Below, one piece after another: positions 22,104 to 33,770 of a stretch of DNA of 64,000 nucleotides (position 1 is the first letter of the stretch; each line of letters opens with the position of its first letter). This stretch comes from Triplophysa rosa (taxonomy: Eukaryota; Chordata; Actinopteri; Cypriniformes; Nemacheilidae). The DNA is taken from assembly GCF_024868665.1 (NCBI RefSeq), contig NC_079904.1, forward strand, positions 17,841,482-17,905,481, given 5' to 3'. The notes under the pieces are model-generated. The model had not been told where the DNA came from. It saw only the letters and a list, made by a program, of their open reading frames with translations, and did no database searches. Both the position numbers and the translations under genes were made by a program.

Positions 22104-22146
22104 TATAAATCCTCTGAGGGTTTAGGGCCGTGTAGGCCTTAATTAT

Positions 22147-22442
22147 TGAAACGACTCTTACAAACACTAGTGAAATAAAACCATCGATCGAACTTAGTGA
22201 AATTCATTCATACGTATTACTGAAATGACTCTTACAAACACTAGTGAAATAAAACCATCGATCGAACTTAGTGAAATTCATTCATACGTATTACTGAAAC
22301 GACTCTTACAAACACTAGTGAAATAAAACCATCGATCGAACTTAGTGAAATTCATTCATACGTATTACTGAAATGACTCTTACAAACACTAGTGAAATAA
22401 ACACATCGATCTGCAATAGTGAAATTCGTTCATACATATTAC
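22147..22442 (+). repeat. 74-bp tandem repeats, left arm
   Basis: Successive units start at 74-bp intervals (marker GACTCTTACAAACAC at 22153, 22227, 22301 and 22375), followed by degenerate units to about 22690. Each unit contains the palindromes TACGTA and ATCGAT and an ACTAGTGAAAT motif. Mirror copies in the right arm lie at about 24830-25370. Confidence 0.9.
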
Positions 22443-22874
22443 TGAAAGGCATCTTACAAACACCAGTGAAACCATTCATATGTATTACTGAAATACCTTT
22501 TACAAACACCAGTGAAACCATTCATATGTATTACTGAAATACCTTTTACAACCACCAGTGAAACAAACACATTGATCTGCAATAGTGAAATTCGTTCATA
22601 TTTATTAATGAAAGGCATCTACAAACACGAGTGAATCCATTCATATGTATTAATGTAATCTTTTACAAACACTAGTGAAATTCGTGCATATGCATGCTAA
22701 AAAGCGTCTTATAAACACTGGTGCACCAATGAGGCAACATTTCAGGTATAGTTGATGAAAGATTTCAGGTATAGTTGATGAAAGATTTCAGTGTAGTTGA
22801 TGAGAGCTTATTTCACTGGAAAAGGAAGCTGCATCCGCACTTCCGTTTAGTTTGGCGCACGTTGATGTGCAGAT

Positions 22875-22988
22875 ATGTCAGCGAACAGGAACCTGTCAGA
22901 TGCAATTAATTTACTGAGTTATATTTTACAATTGCCCGTGCTACCTTCTCTAGCTTCGACTTTAAATCCACAACAAACTCCTAACCCA
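22875..22988 (+). pseudogene. short inward-facing ORF start, left arm
   Basis: The frame begins MSANRNLSDAINLL and continues ILQLPVLPSLASTLNPQQT, ending soon after at a stop. The right arm carries the same start in the opposite orientation. I do not recognise the family. It looks like the first exon or 5' end of a gene carried by an ancestral element. Confidence 0.5.
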
Positions 22989-23544
22989 TAGGCCCATAGG
23001 CGTAATTTGCGGGTGGACGGGTGGGTCATGTCCCCACCACTTTTGCCAAAGTCAATTTTGTCCCCACCACTTTAAAAAGATTAAAAATAATAAAAAAAAG
23101 AGATTAAAAATACGGAGTGTCTATTTACAATGCAAGTAGCCCGCGTAGTAAGCAGAAGCTACTTATATAACTCCACCCATCAGGTTCAGATTGGAATAGA
23201 CAAAATGTAAGAAAGTCACACGAAAATCGACTGCTCCAGTGGCATGGAGCATAAAGCAAGTGTTACCTACTTCATGTTGTCGTAGGTTCGGGATTGCCGT
23301 TTGTAGAACTTTTTCCCTATCACATATCAGATTGTAAGGTATTTATTTTTAATAAAATTATGAAAATATTTGAAAATGGCTGTTCAAGCAGTGACGTAAC
23401 TTTGTTTTGAAAAGTGGTGGGGACAAACAATACTTTAATAAATAGTTTCTGTAATAACTCGTTGGGAATATTCATGGGCGTCACAAGCGCGAAAAATGTA
23501 GGTGACTCCTCCTCCAGAAAACAGTATAAAAACTGCGCCGCTCT

Positions 23545-23632
23545 ATCGATGGCTTCAGTGGTGTAACGTTAGTGCGAAAGACGCATGACAAATAATATTG
23601 ACACTGCTGTGAAGTAGGTTCGAATCCGCTGA
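23545..23632 (+). ncRNA. tRNA-derived SINE-like promoter in foldback loop
   Basis: An A-box-like TGGCTTCAGTGG lies at 23550-23561 and a perfect B box GGTTCGAATCC at 23617-23627. The spacing is longer than in most tRNAs and fits a tRNA with a long variable arm or a SINE head. There is no convincing acceptor stem, so a functional tRNA is unlikely. Confidence 0.5.
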
Positions 23633-24424
23633 TTTCAATATTCTAAATTTTCTCTTATCAGATCTGCTTCCATTTGTTTTTAAACTATATCATGTTTTCA
23701 TCAGTTGATCATTTAAAGCATGTTGTGCTTTATTATATGTAAGGATGGCTGTTGCCGTACGTAATTAAACTTATTAATTCGTGATAAAATAAAAACTACT
23801 GAAACGAATGTGTGTTTTCCCCATGTTAAAAATTTGGTGTTTGACACAGATTACCTGTTGTTGGGTCAAGGATTGAGACGTCTGGGAACCCCCTGCTAAT
23901 AAGGACAAACATTCAAGTATACAGGGGAAACAGATGGGAAAATAATATCTTTAAAAAATCTTATTTTCACTTATTACTACGGGCAATGCCAGATAGGCTA
24001 CAAATATGCAACAAACTTTCTAAATTTTGTTTTGAACTCATGAAACTACAAAATTGTGACTTTTTCCATTTATTGGATTATTCCTATCAAGTATCAAAAT
24101 GTAATTAATCTTGCAATAAACGATAGCTACCGCATGTCGAGAACAATAAGGACGAATATATAGCACCAAAGTGCAATTAAGCGCAAAATGTTTGGTACAT
24201 GTGTGACTTGAACAGCCATTTTCAAATATTTTCATCATTTTATTAAAAATAAATACCTTACAATCTGATATGTGATAGGGAAAAAGTTCAGCAAACAGCA
24301 GTCCCGAACATACGACGACATGAAGTCGGTAACACTTGCTTTATGCTCCACGCCACTGGAGCAGTCGATCTTCGTGTGACTTTCTTACATTTTGTCTATT
24401 CCAATCTGAACCTGATGGGCGGAG

Positions 24425-24631
24425 TTATATAGATAGCTTCTGCTTACAAAGCGGGCTACATGCATGGTAAATAGACACCCCACCCATCCACCCGCAAATT
24501 ACGCCTATGGGCACACTAACGTTAGAAGTTTGTTGTGGATTTAAAGTCGAAGCTAGAGAAGGTAGCGCGGGCAATTGTAAAATACTAGTCAGTAAATTAA
24601 TTGCATCTGACAGGTTCCTGTTCGCTGACAT
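24425..24631 (-). pseudogene. short inward-facing ORF start, right arm
   Basis: The frame begins MSANRNLSDAINLL and continues ILQLPALPSLASTLNPQQT; it runs 68 residues before a stop, but only the first 40 or so are shared with the left arm's reading frame. Differences from the left arm are few (for example LPA against LPV), and no frameshift falls in the shared part. Confidence 0.5.
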
Positions 24632-24829
24632 ATCTGCACATCAACGTGCGCCAAACTAAACGGAAGTGCGGATGCAGCTTCCTTTTCCAGTGAAATAAGC
24701 TCTCATCAACTACTCTGAAATCTTTCATCAACTATACCTGAAATCTTTCATCAACTATACCTGAAATGTTGCCTCATTGGTGCACCAGTGTTTATAAGAC
24801 GCTTTTTAGCATGCATATGCATGAATTTC

Positions 24830-25370
24830 ACTAGTGTTTGTAAAAGATTACAGTAATACATATGAATGGATTCACTCGTGTTTGTAGATGCCTTTCATTA
24901 ATAAATATGAATGAATTTCACTATTGCAGATCGATGTGTTTGTTTCACTGGTGGTTGTAAAAAGTATTTCAGTAATACATATGAATGGTTTCACTGGTGT
25001 TTGTAAGATGCCTTTCAGTAATATGTATGAACGAATTTCACTATTGCAGATCGATGTGTTTGTTTCAGTAGTGGTTGTAAGATGTATTTCAGTAATACAT
25101 ATGAATGGTTTCACTAGTGTTAGTAAGAGTCATTTCAGTAATACGTATGAATGAATTTCACTAAGTTCGATCGATGGTTTTATTTCACTAGTGTTTGTAA
25201 GAGTCATTTCAGTAATACGTATGAATGAATTTCACTAAGTTCGATCGATGGTTTTATTTCACTAGTGTTTGTAAGAGTCGTTTCAGTAATACGTATGAAT
25301 GAATTTCACTAAGTTCGATCGATGGTTTTATTTCACTAGTGTTTGTAAGAGTCGTTTCAATAATTAAGGC
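24830..25370 (-). repeat. 74-bp tandem repeats, right arm
   Basis: These are the inverted counterparts of the left-arm array, with three near-perfect units outermost and degenerate units inward, in the same order as the left arm. Confidence 0.88.
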
Positions 25371-25938
25371 CGACACGGCCCCTCATACTCGGCCAGTCTT
25401 GTCTCATTGTTCCAAGTTTACCACAGCGAGCAGGATGCAGTTATGGCCAGACCTGATGGTAGAGTGGAGAATGGGAAGCGGCGACCTGACAAGAGCTGAG
25501 ATGTTAGAGCTGGACAAAGAAGGACGCGGCGACTTGACACGTCTTCACTACAAAATTTCAAATGCTATTGGATTATTAATGATAATCTTAAATCTATAAT
25601 TTACCTTATTAGTACGTTTTTTAATTTTTATTTAGCGTTGTTGTGCAAGCTCTGTGGAGCTTGTGCAGAGGCAGCAGCTTTTGCCAGAAGGGAACTGGAA
25701 TCCCCTGGTTGGGCCTAGGTTCTCCTGAGGGTTTTTTTCTCGATTGGAGTTTTGGGTTCCTCGCCACCGCTTGCATACGGTTTTGCACTATTTGCCTGGC
25801 CGGAGGGGCTGCTTTAGAATTAGAATTTTAAAGTTTTACATAATTAATATTGCTTATAGTCAATATGTCTCATGTACAGCTGCTTTGTAACAATGAAAAT
25901 TGTAAAAAGTGCTATATAAATAAAGTTGAGTTGAGTTT

Positions 25939-28531
25939 AGTTAGAGTGCGTCCTTTCGGTATTGAGTTTCACCAGTATTTTCTGTCTTGGCAGCTTTCTT
26001 TCGTTTTTTTTGTGTGTCCATAGACATTTTGAACTGCATTTTATGTTTCGGTTATAAATATTTAGACGTCTAATGCAGTGCTTCTCAACCAGGGGGACAT
26101 CATTATTAAAATATGACTAAAACATTTAAACAAATAAAAAATATTTTATTTAGTAAAAAACTGAGTGGGGCATGAGGGGGCTTATAGTGGGCTTAAAGTC
26201 AAACAGGTTGAGCTAAAAGGGTGTCTAAATGTCAGAAACCTGGGGTTAATACGTCATTTTACATAGCTTAATATTTAATTTGGACATGGATAGGTAACTT
26301 TTAAACCAAATAATATTTTTGTGTGTGAACATAAAAGAGCAAGAATTTTAAAATTTAAACAAACTTTAAAAGGATGTTTCGTAGTGAAATATGCAGCCTG
26401 GTCAATATTTGTTTGTGTGATCTGCGACAAGAAGAAAGGTAACCAGAGACCTTCAGACAATAAGCAGCTGCAGCGTTTAAGTAACAGATGAGAAATGAGG
26501 GTTATTGGAGGGTAAAGAAAAGTTTTTCACAGGAATATTCTCACACACTTCATATGTACATATCGCATACAAAAGCAGATCCGAGCAGCCACCTCTGTTA
26601 AAACACATTTCTCACATACCAGACCACAATGGCAAGTGTCAGAATATTGGGAGTGACAGACATTACCTCTATCCCTATAACTGAACTCGCACATTCACAC
26701 TCACAGTCAGACGGTCGGTCTCCATCGTGTAACTCCTAAGAGGGTGCTACACCCTCCACTTTCCCAGAATAACCTCTGTCTAGCCAGTACATGAGGGACT
26801 CGTGTGGCATGTTTTTTGGTGTATGTGTGTGTGTCTCAGTGGTGCCAGCGGCCCATAGACTACACGGCCCTATTGGGACCTGTACTTATGCATAGTATCT
26901 ATTGGAGAGCGTGAGTCGTAGTGCTCTTAAAGTGTGTGCGTGCTGTGGGGACGCCGATCTGACAGGGTGCCAGATGTCAGCTGGTATCATATATCAGTCA
27001 ACTACAGAGAGCTCATTCCCCACAGACCTGTCTGCTTTCCACCTACTGTTTATCTGCCCAGATCTGCCAAACAACGAAGAGCATCGGTTGATTTTCTACC
27101 ATTGCTAAGGAGAGACTACCTCAGTGACTACTTCCATGTTTGAGGGTTTCCATTCCAGCTGGGCATCGGGGATTTTTTACTTTGCTGAGAGGTTGAAAAG
27201 GGCCTTGGGCTGCCAGCTTTGTGTGGTCATATGTTCTGGTCTTCATTATTTTCTTTCCCACCAGTCTGGCACATCGCTTTCTTGGTTCTTATGAGTATAA
27301 CCTGATAAGTACTATAGTATTTATTTGAGATTTAAAGAAATACAGAATGGGTGTTATGTGGATACGATGTGTGGTGCCCATTTGTGATGTGGTAGAGGCA
27401 AGTTCTCTCCCACATGCTTTATCGAACTGCAATGCCTTTCAAAAAGGGCTGTAACAAATCACTCCATCTGCGTGTGATATTTCATTTTATTGGCCATATG
27501 GTTTCTTTATCCAAACTTTTCAAGTAATATATTATATCATATTGTATTTGCTGAAGAAACTGCTGCAGTTGCTTAGTGGGACAATGTTTTTGTTTACTGT
27601 AGCTGTAGTAAATGTTTCTGTCTTAATGTCCATCATGGTGCATGTTGAGATTTTCGGACCATTTTGGAATTTTTCTTTGCAAAATTAGGTCACTGTTACA
27701 GTTCCACATTGCTAAATTGAGACACTTCCCGTACTCAGTGCTGTCATAGAGCGTGACAGAGTGTGTACACAGTGTGATTTCTAAGTTTACATAGTTAAAA
27801 ATACCTCTACGTTAAAGAATTTGGCAAACACTTCTATTCAAAGCGACTTACAAGGTATACATTTTACAAGCATGTGTGAGATTATTATTATTATTATTAT
27901 TAGAATAACAACAATAAGACTTGTGGGGCAGTTTCCTGGACAGGCCTAGTCCCAGACCAACTTAAATGTTAGAGATGTCTTGATCGAAAACAACTTGCAC
28001 TGCCATATTTAAAATATGAATTATATGCGTGCAATTGTTTCTGTTGCTATACAAACAGAGAATGAAACTTCTGCATCTCAGTCGATGGCATCTATTAATG
28101 CCATTAATATCACTCCTCCTGTACTATGCCTAATACAAAACACTGAATTAAATTATAATTTGAGAGTTTTAGAAAGCATTTTAATGAAATTGTTCAATAT
28201 AAGTATTTGACGTGGACAACATACTGTGTTTGATAAAAAATGGCTTCATAAATTGACCACCTGAACATAAATTCCAGAGACCAAATATTACACCTTAATC
28301 AAATCATATATTTTCTGCATTGGCATGTGCACCTGTAGATCAATAATTATCATCCATAAACTACAGTTTAAAGGTCAAATTGACTTTTAACCATGCAGGT
28401 GTCACCAGATCTTCAAAACAGAGCACAGACACTCAAACCTCCACCCTTTTCTTCCATTACTCTTTCTACCTTTTTAACACCCCACATGTCTCTTTACTCC
28501 CCCTCTCGAGCTTTTCATGTGCTGTGTGACC
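25939..28531. other. intergenic with small transposon relics
   Basis: At 26076-26090 lies CAGTGCTTCTCAACC, the usual start of a hAT-Charlie element, without a visible partner. At 27926-28020 there is a truncated relative of the MITE at 47219 (GGGGCAGTTTCCTGGACAGG). An (ATT)n run lies at about 27882-27901. No gene is recognised. Confidence 0.55.
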
Positions 28532-29357
28532 CTTTGGACTAGTGCTGTACTCGAGTCCGGTCTCGGACTTACTTGGTCATTGGTCTCGCAAATGTTCTAG
28601 TCGGTCTCGTCCGAGTCCAGCGATATATGTTTTATTTTCTCCTTCAAAACAAAACATTGATAGAGCAATATTCTTGTGATCCGAAAACTAATGATCCGAA
28701 AACTGTTGCCGACTCTCGACTCTAGAACGAGAGCTGCGCGTGCTCATAAGTTCTCTTTTCACACAGCAGTTCAGTTCAATGTGTGCTGTTGTTGTAATTA
28801 AATAACTCCGGTATATTGATTCAAGTCCGCGGGACTGTCATGCACGCCAGAAAGTGAATAACTGAATTAATTTGTGGATAATATTAAGTGTTTACGGGAG
28901 ACGTTAAACGGGAACGATTCAGCTGAACTGGTTCGACCGGTTCACTAAAAAAGAAAGAACCGGTTCGAATGAATGATTCGTCCGCGGCGCGAACCAGCAT
29001 CAATCATTCATCAGGCACGATGTCAGCGAGCAGGTTTTACAAACAGATTGGTTTTACAAACCATAATGAATGTTTCGACAGTGCGCTTAAAAGGAAACTT
29101 TTTGCCACAAAACTTTCCCCGAAACCTGTGGGACAACATCCAATTTCGTAAGACACCTGCAAAGGCATCACAAAGAGAGATAAGTTAATGCCATGTTTCA
29201 GAGATAGCATTGCATTTGAGTATTTTAGAAAGTTTGGAAAGTAGGGCTTAAAGATAACATTGATCGTATTTTTATTGTCATTGTGATGAACATGTTATTT
29301 AAGGATGGGCACCGACGTGCTTGTAAACGAGCCTTGGAGCCTCTGCTCTTTCTAGCG

Positions 29358-30325
29358 CAGTGTTACTCATTGCGCGGCTCGCGAGCCTCCTGCGGCTCGC
29401 CAAGCTTTAATTCATGGCTCGTATGGCAGTAAATAATATGGTGAAATGATCACGCAGTCAAAATAGTTAATTCATAAAAAAACATTAAAAATAAGCGAGA
29501 CATAACCCATTAGAAAATTCTGTGTCTGCTCTATAACAAATCATTTATATAAAAGTACCAAAAAAAGCGGAATAAAATATGAAAATATAGTCAAAAAAGA
29601 TACTGTCTCTCCCGTTACGTCCATTAACGTTACACTGACTGACTGCACAGCTGCCGGTTTTTGGCGCTCTTTCCAGCTCTTAACACTTGACGTTAGCTAC
29701 TGCTATTTCCAACATTTCATGCTAGTTAGCTTGTGTTATACACGGACTACAAATGGATCGATTTCTTATCAAACAATGTCGTGCACCAAGTGGACAGCAA
29801 CAAAGCAATGTGACGGTGACAAAAGAGGGAACTAAAGATTCGGAGCATGCAACAACCGCAAATCAACAGAAAGATGACGGAGACGGAGTTTGTGGCGAGT
29901 CAGCACCTGCTAAAAAGAGAAAGGTACGAGTCATACAAGATGAGCATAGAAAATTTCAAGAAAAGTGGACAGATGAATTTTTATTTGTTCTCCACGGATC
30001 GAACCCTTTGTGTTTACTATGCAAACAAACCCGCTCTGGTTTCAAGCGCAGTAGTAATTTGGAGCGCCATTTCCAAATAACGCATCCAAATTTCAATAAA
30101 AGTTACCCGCCTGGAAGTGAAATAAGGAAAAGAAAAATAGAACAGCTTTCTTCCTCTCTTTATGGACAAAAACGCTCATACACGTGACAACTTCTACAGC
30201 TGAACGTTTAACCGAGGCTTCTTTTGAGATCGCGTGGATTTTGGCTCGGGGGAAAAAACCGTGGCTCCCCTATTGACTTTGTCCTATTATTGTGGCTCTC
30301 ATGAAAAAAATAGTGAAGACCACTG
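29358..30325 (+). mobile_element. hAT-Charlie-like element, 968 bp
   Basis: Its termini CAGTGTTACTCATT and the inverted CAGTGGTCTTCACTA are flanked by a perfect 8-bp TSD TTCTAGCG (29350-29357 and 30326-30333). It encodes the N-terminus of a transposase at 29753-30187; the catalytic part is missing. Confidence 0.92.
29753..30187 (+). CDS. hAT transposase N-terminal zinc-finger fragment, 144 aa
   Basis: The fragment starts MDRFLIKQ. It has a basic stretch (PAKKRKVR, about residues 52-60) that could be a nuclear localisation signal, then a BED-like finger with CLLC near residues 87-90 and ERHFQITH near 104-111. The finger matches Charlie/ZBED-type transposase N-termini, which bind DNA. The catalytic RNase H-like domain and dimerisation domain are absent, so it cannot transpose alone. 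The frame is intact for 144 codons, ending at TGA within the element. It could be expressed as a small DNA-binding protein, but nothing shows this. Confidence 0.7.
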   Translation: MDRFLIKQCRAPSGQQQSNVTVTKEGTKDSEHATTANQQKDDGDGVCGESAPAKKRKVRVIQDEHRKFQEKWTDEFLFVLHGSNPLCLLCKQTRSGFKRSSNLERHFQITHPNFNKSYPPGSEIRKRKIEQLSSSLYGQKRSYT

Positions 30326-30715
30326 TTCTAGCGGCTCTAGAAAGAGCAGCGGCTCCGGCTCCTTCACGCACGTGCATGGGCAGGCGCGCGCACGCACGCA
30401 CACACACGCACAAAAGTGTTCATTGCTGCACGACCTTGCTGTTAGGAGGGCTGATAAAAAAGTTCCTTAAAAAAGTAATAAACAGTTACACTTCGGCTTT
30501 GTGACTTTAGTGCTATACCTATATAGTAAAAATAAAATGACCTTATTTTATCTGCTTTTTGATAATTACAAACAATAATGAAAATGATTATCTTAGAATA
30601 GAAGATATGCTGTCTCTTGCATCACATAAATTATCAATAGTTAAGTATGTGGTCTTGTAGTCATGATTTTTTTCTGTCTCTGTCTTGACTGTCTCAATTG
30701 GACTCGGTCTTGACT

Positions 30716-30814
30716 TGGACTCGAACCTCTCTGGACTTGGACTTGACTTGGACTCGAACCTCTTTGGACTTGGACTTGACTTGGACTCGAACCTCTTTGG
30801 ACTCGGACTTGACT
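30716..30814 (+). repeat. 33-bp minisatellite, three units
   Basis: The unit begins GGACTCGAACCTCTTTGGAC and is repeated three times with few changes in the sub-terminal region of the hAT at 28540. ORFs through it on both strands are repeat artefacts. Confidence 0.85.
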
Positions 30815-31095
30815 CGGTCTCGACTAGTCCTGGTCTTGGACTTGTCTTGGACTCGACAATGGTGGACTTGACTACAGCCCTACTTTGGACACACACAGAC
30901 CAGGGGAGTAACACACACATACACCACACCCGCTCTTGATTGTTAAAGGAATGGTTCACAGAAAATTGAAAATTATTTTATCATTTAGCCCACTTATCAT
31001 AATGTTGCTTAAAACCGGCATAGGATTCTGTCTTCCTTGGCACACAAATATGAAATGATTAACTGTTTCCATTACAATGATTTTGAGGCTTTTAA

Positions 31096-31497
31096 AGTCC
31101 CAGTGAAATAAAAAATTACAATGCTTATTTTTTCATGAAATATTGCAGCGTTTATTGTAAATAGTTTATCATTGAGGGTCATTCTCTTTTTAAAAATCGT
31201 GTACCCTCATAATCTTTAGTTAAAATCTGAAAATGCACTTCCGTCCTTTAATGACTATCCATCTTAGATGACGTATAGACGCCTTGGGCGGAGCATCATT
31301 TAACTCCTCCTCTTTAACGGTCAGTCTGCTGCCAGTTCCATTTCAAAATGCAACTGCTATTTTTATACATCTAATCAAATCGCAGAGAAAGACGAAAACC
31401 ACGGCCACTATTTTTTCTCATTCAAAATTCCCTTTAACTTGGAAATACGTCAAAATACGGAAGTAAAAACGATCGCACTTTCTGGTTCACGGGGACT
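31096..31497. mobile_element. 402-bp TTAA-flanked MITE
   Basis: TTAA lies on both sides (31092-31095 and 31498-31501). The termini AGTCCCAGTGAA and the inverted AGTCCCCGTGAA match with one change. TTAA targets point to piggyBac or Kolobok. There is no ORF of substance. Confidence 0.82.
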
Positions 31498-31501
31498 TTA
31501 A

Positions 31502-33762
31502 GCTCCATTCTTTATATAACTAAAAGTCTCCACAATCTGCATACATGCTTTATGTCAATGTGGTGTAACTAAATGTGATTGACGACCTGTCACATGACAG
31601 ATTGTGATGAGGAAAGTTCTTAATATGTGGAAATACAAATAAGATTTGAAGATTTGACACCATCATATTATAAATTATACCTCACACTTGGAATAAAGCA
31701 CATATGAACATTTTGGCATATGAACATCTTTAATTTTTTTGTCATTTTTGTACTTTGCAACCCAGATACCCATTCACTTTCATTACAGTTGTGCAAAAGG
31801 CTGTCTTCCCTGAAACGAATCATCAAGTGCCACGTCACTGATGACGCAACTTCAGTATAGTGTTGCAGGGGCGTGGTGCAGAGTTGGCGAAGCTAACTTG
31901 GATCTATAAGGATTAAGTTCATTCTAAGGACTAAAAATGAGTTACTGATGTTCGATATAGTGTGCGTGCTAGTAATGTAAGTGGGGTTATATTTCCATAT
32001 ATATTCGGCAGCTGTTCTGTGCTGTAACGCAGATAAATATAGCGCTATAAAGTGTGCACGTTTATCATATACTAATCAAAGCTATTGTACTACTTTGTTC
32101 CCTTAATGTTGTACTCATGTAAATACATATTATTTAAGTGACACAGGTAAACGATGTAGCCTGTCATTGCGTAACTTTAATGATTAAGTCCGTGTTTGTA
32201 CGGTCGGGATAAATGCGCTAATGGCGCTACCTTTTGTACAGACATGGAGACGCAGCACACTTAACTGTGTAGTAATGAGACTAGATTGTTGTTTATAGTA
32301 ATTGATCTCTTATAATTACTGTTGTCTATGCCCTTGTAAAGGTTAATGTATCTGATTATTCATGTAAGTTTATTCTGAATTGTCTTTCAGAACCACACCT
32401 AATGTAAAGCAACAAACATCAGTAAACTCATTTAAAGGGATTCTGGCGTCTGGAGAGTTATTGATTCAGATAGATGTCACATACACAGTTCTGACCGACT
32501 GTCTGCAGGGGTTAGAATTATCTGGAACTAGTGAAAATCAAAACCTCCTAAACAACAGTACATACACAAAAGCCATTTCTCAGATTATGTTTCACAGAAG
32601 AAAGTTCTATAAATTCAGAACAGCATGAGTGCAGGGTTTGCGGCTGATGAAAGAAGTTAAATGTTTGGGTTGTCCTTTTAAAGCTAGAGGCTTTCTCATA
32701 ATTAAAGTGGTCTGGAAAAACCTCACACATTTTCTCTACCCACAATCCCATGGAGCAACACTAAGTGATCAGACCTACAGTGTGAAACATTTATCATGGT
32801 GAGTAATACAATTGATAATATGGGATGCTTCAGTTTCCCAGGTACAGTAGAGTGAGAAAAACAATAAATCATAATATAATGTGTCTGTGTCACTGTGCTT
32901 TACTCTACAAAACAGTTTCGGCTGTTAATGTCTCAAGCGTATTACTTTTCCAAAAATAAATCAGCCGCCAGTTGCATATAATTTGAGTAATGAAAGAAGT
33001 CGTGACAAATTAAAAAATCTTTCTTACCCAGACCGCACACACGTCTATGTCACGCGCCACCACAACCCACAGCCCAGTTCTGCAGGCTGAACGCAAATGG
33101 CACACATCTATAATCATGACAAAGAGACCCCAACCATTAAACACAGACTTCAAACAGGACCATTAGCACAGAGAAAGATGGCTTGCTCCACAGAGAGAGA
33201 GAAGGGCGAATGGGAGAGATCTTCATTATACACCCTTTATTATCACAAATTAGATTTTCTACAGCTTTGAGATGAAAAGTGAAAATCAGGCTAATATTTA
33301 ATGAAAGGCATCACTGGTTTTACACCCAGTGCAAGAGAAATCGAAGGCTGTTTAGAAACAGTACATCTATACTTCTGATAACAAGTCTTGCAATATTGGC
33401 AAAAGCCAATATACTGTATATCAGTCAGCTTAAGACAGGTGATACGTTTTAAAAGACACAGGTACCACCATGCAAATACTTTGTACATGAAATCTACAAG
33501 AAATTTCAAGCATAATCTATTCATATTCTGAACCAGTTTATTCTCTGCAGTTTTAGGCATCATTGCTTTCTAAAAACACTTTTCACTTAACATGAGATGC
33601 ACTGCATTTTCAATGTTGCCACAACGGACGCTTTTAAATGCTTTTAAATCAACTACTGTCATGGTGGAACAATAGTGTGAAGAAAATCTTTCTGAGCAAG
33701 TTAGTAAAACTGTCAAAGTGTAGCCAGCCACCTGAATAATAACACATCTGATTTAATAGCAT
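31502..33762. other. intergenic, no gene recognised
   Basis: An 82-codon frame at 32380-32628 follows a TGTCTTTCAG acceptor-like site, but it shows no recognisable domain and no partner exon. Otherwise the stretch is A/T-rich unique-looking sequence. Confidence 0.5.
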
Positions 33763-33770
33763 ATGCTATT

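Larger units (their letters stand above)
22125..25382. mobile_element. 3.26-kb foldback element with long inverted arms
   Basis: The left arm (22125-23388) and right arm (24208-25382) are inverted repeats running from GGGCCGTGT at each outer end to CTTGAACAGCC at the inner end, around an 819-bp loop. The outer part of each arm is built of 74-bp tandem units. The inner part holds a short ORF start and a shared interspersed segment. The left arm has about 75 bp extra near 23030-23105 (a GTCCCCACCACTTTT-rich piece). It sits in the 3' UTR of L2 copy B, where about 85 bp of L2 sequence is missing, and I find no clean TSD. The superfamily is unknown; the design resembles Drosophila FB/Galileo or foldback MULEs. 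Confidence 0.88.
19723..25938 (+). mobile_element. L2 LINE copy B, internally deleted and interrupted
   Basis: It comprises a 5' UTR-like leader, a decayed ORF1 with coiled coil and esterase, the ORF2 endonuclease, and then a jump to the ORF2 C-terminus and 3' end. A foldback element (22125-25382) separates the coding end from the 3' UTR, which resumes at about 25383 and ends at 25938 with the family tail. The leader may begin before the hAT at 18960. Compared with copy A, most of the reverse transcriptase and the TG tract are missing. Confidence 0.8.
28540..30882. mobile_element. hAT element, 2343 bp, host of a nested hAT
   Basis: Its termini TAGTGCTGTACTCGAGTCC and GGACTTGACTACAGCCCTA are inverted repeats with a perfect 8-bp TSD CTTTGGAC (28532-28539 and 30883-30890). 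GGACTCG/GGACTTG sub-terminal repeats are abundant at both ends. Removing the nested element at 29358-30325 leaves about 1.37 kb without transposase. Confidence 0.92.

Noticed and set aside
22147..22700. CRISPR-like array
   Set aside because: The 74-bp units are directly adjacent with no unique spacers, and the DNA is vertebrate.
23220..23310. tRNA-like segment in the foldback arms (TAGGTTCGGGATTG)
   Set aside because: Only the first half of the B box fits and no cloverleaf is evident; at best a SINE relic.
30588..30959. ORFs of SKSSPSPKRFE repeats on the - strand
   Set aside because: Produced by the 33-bp minisatellite at the end of a hAT element.
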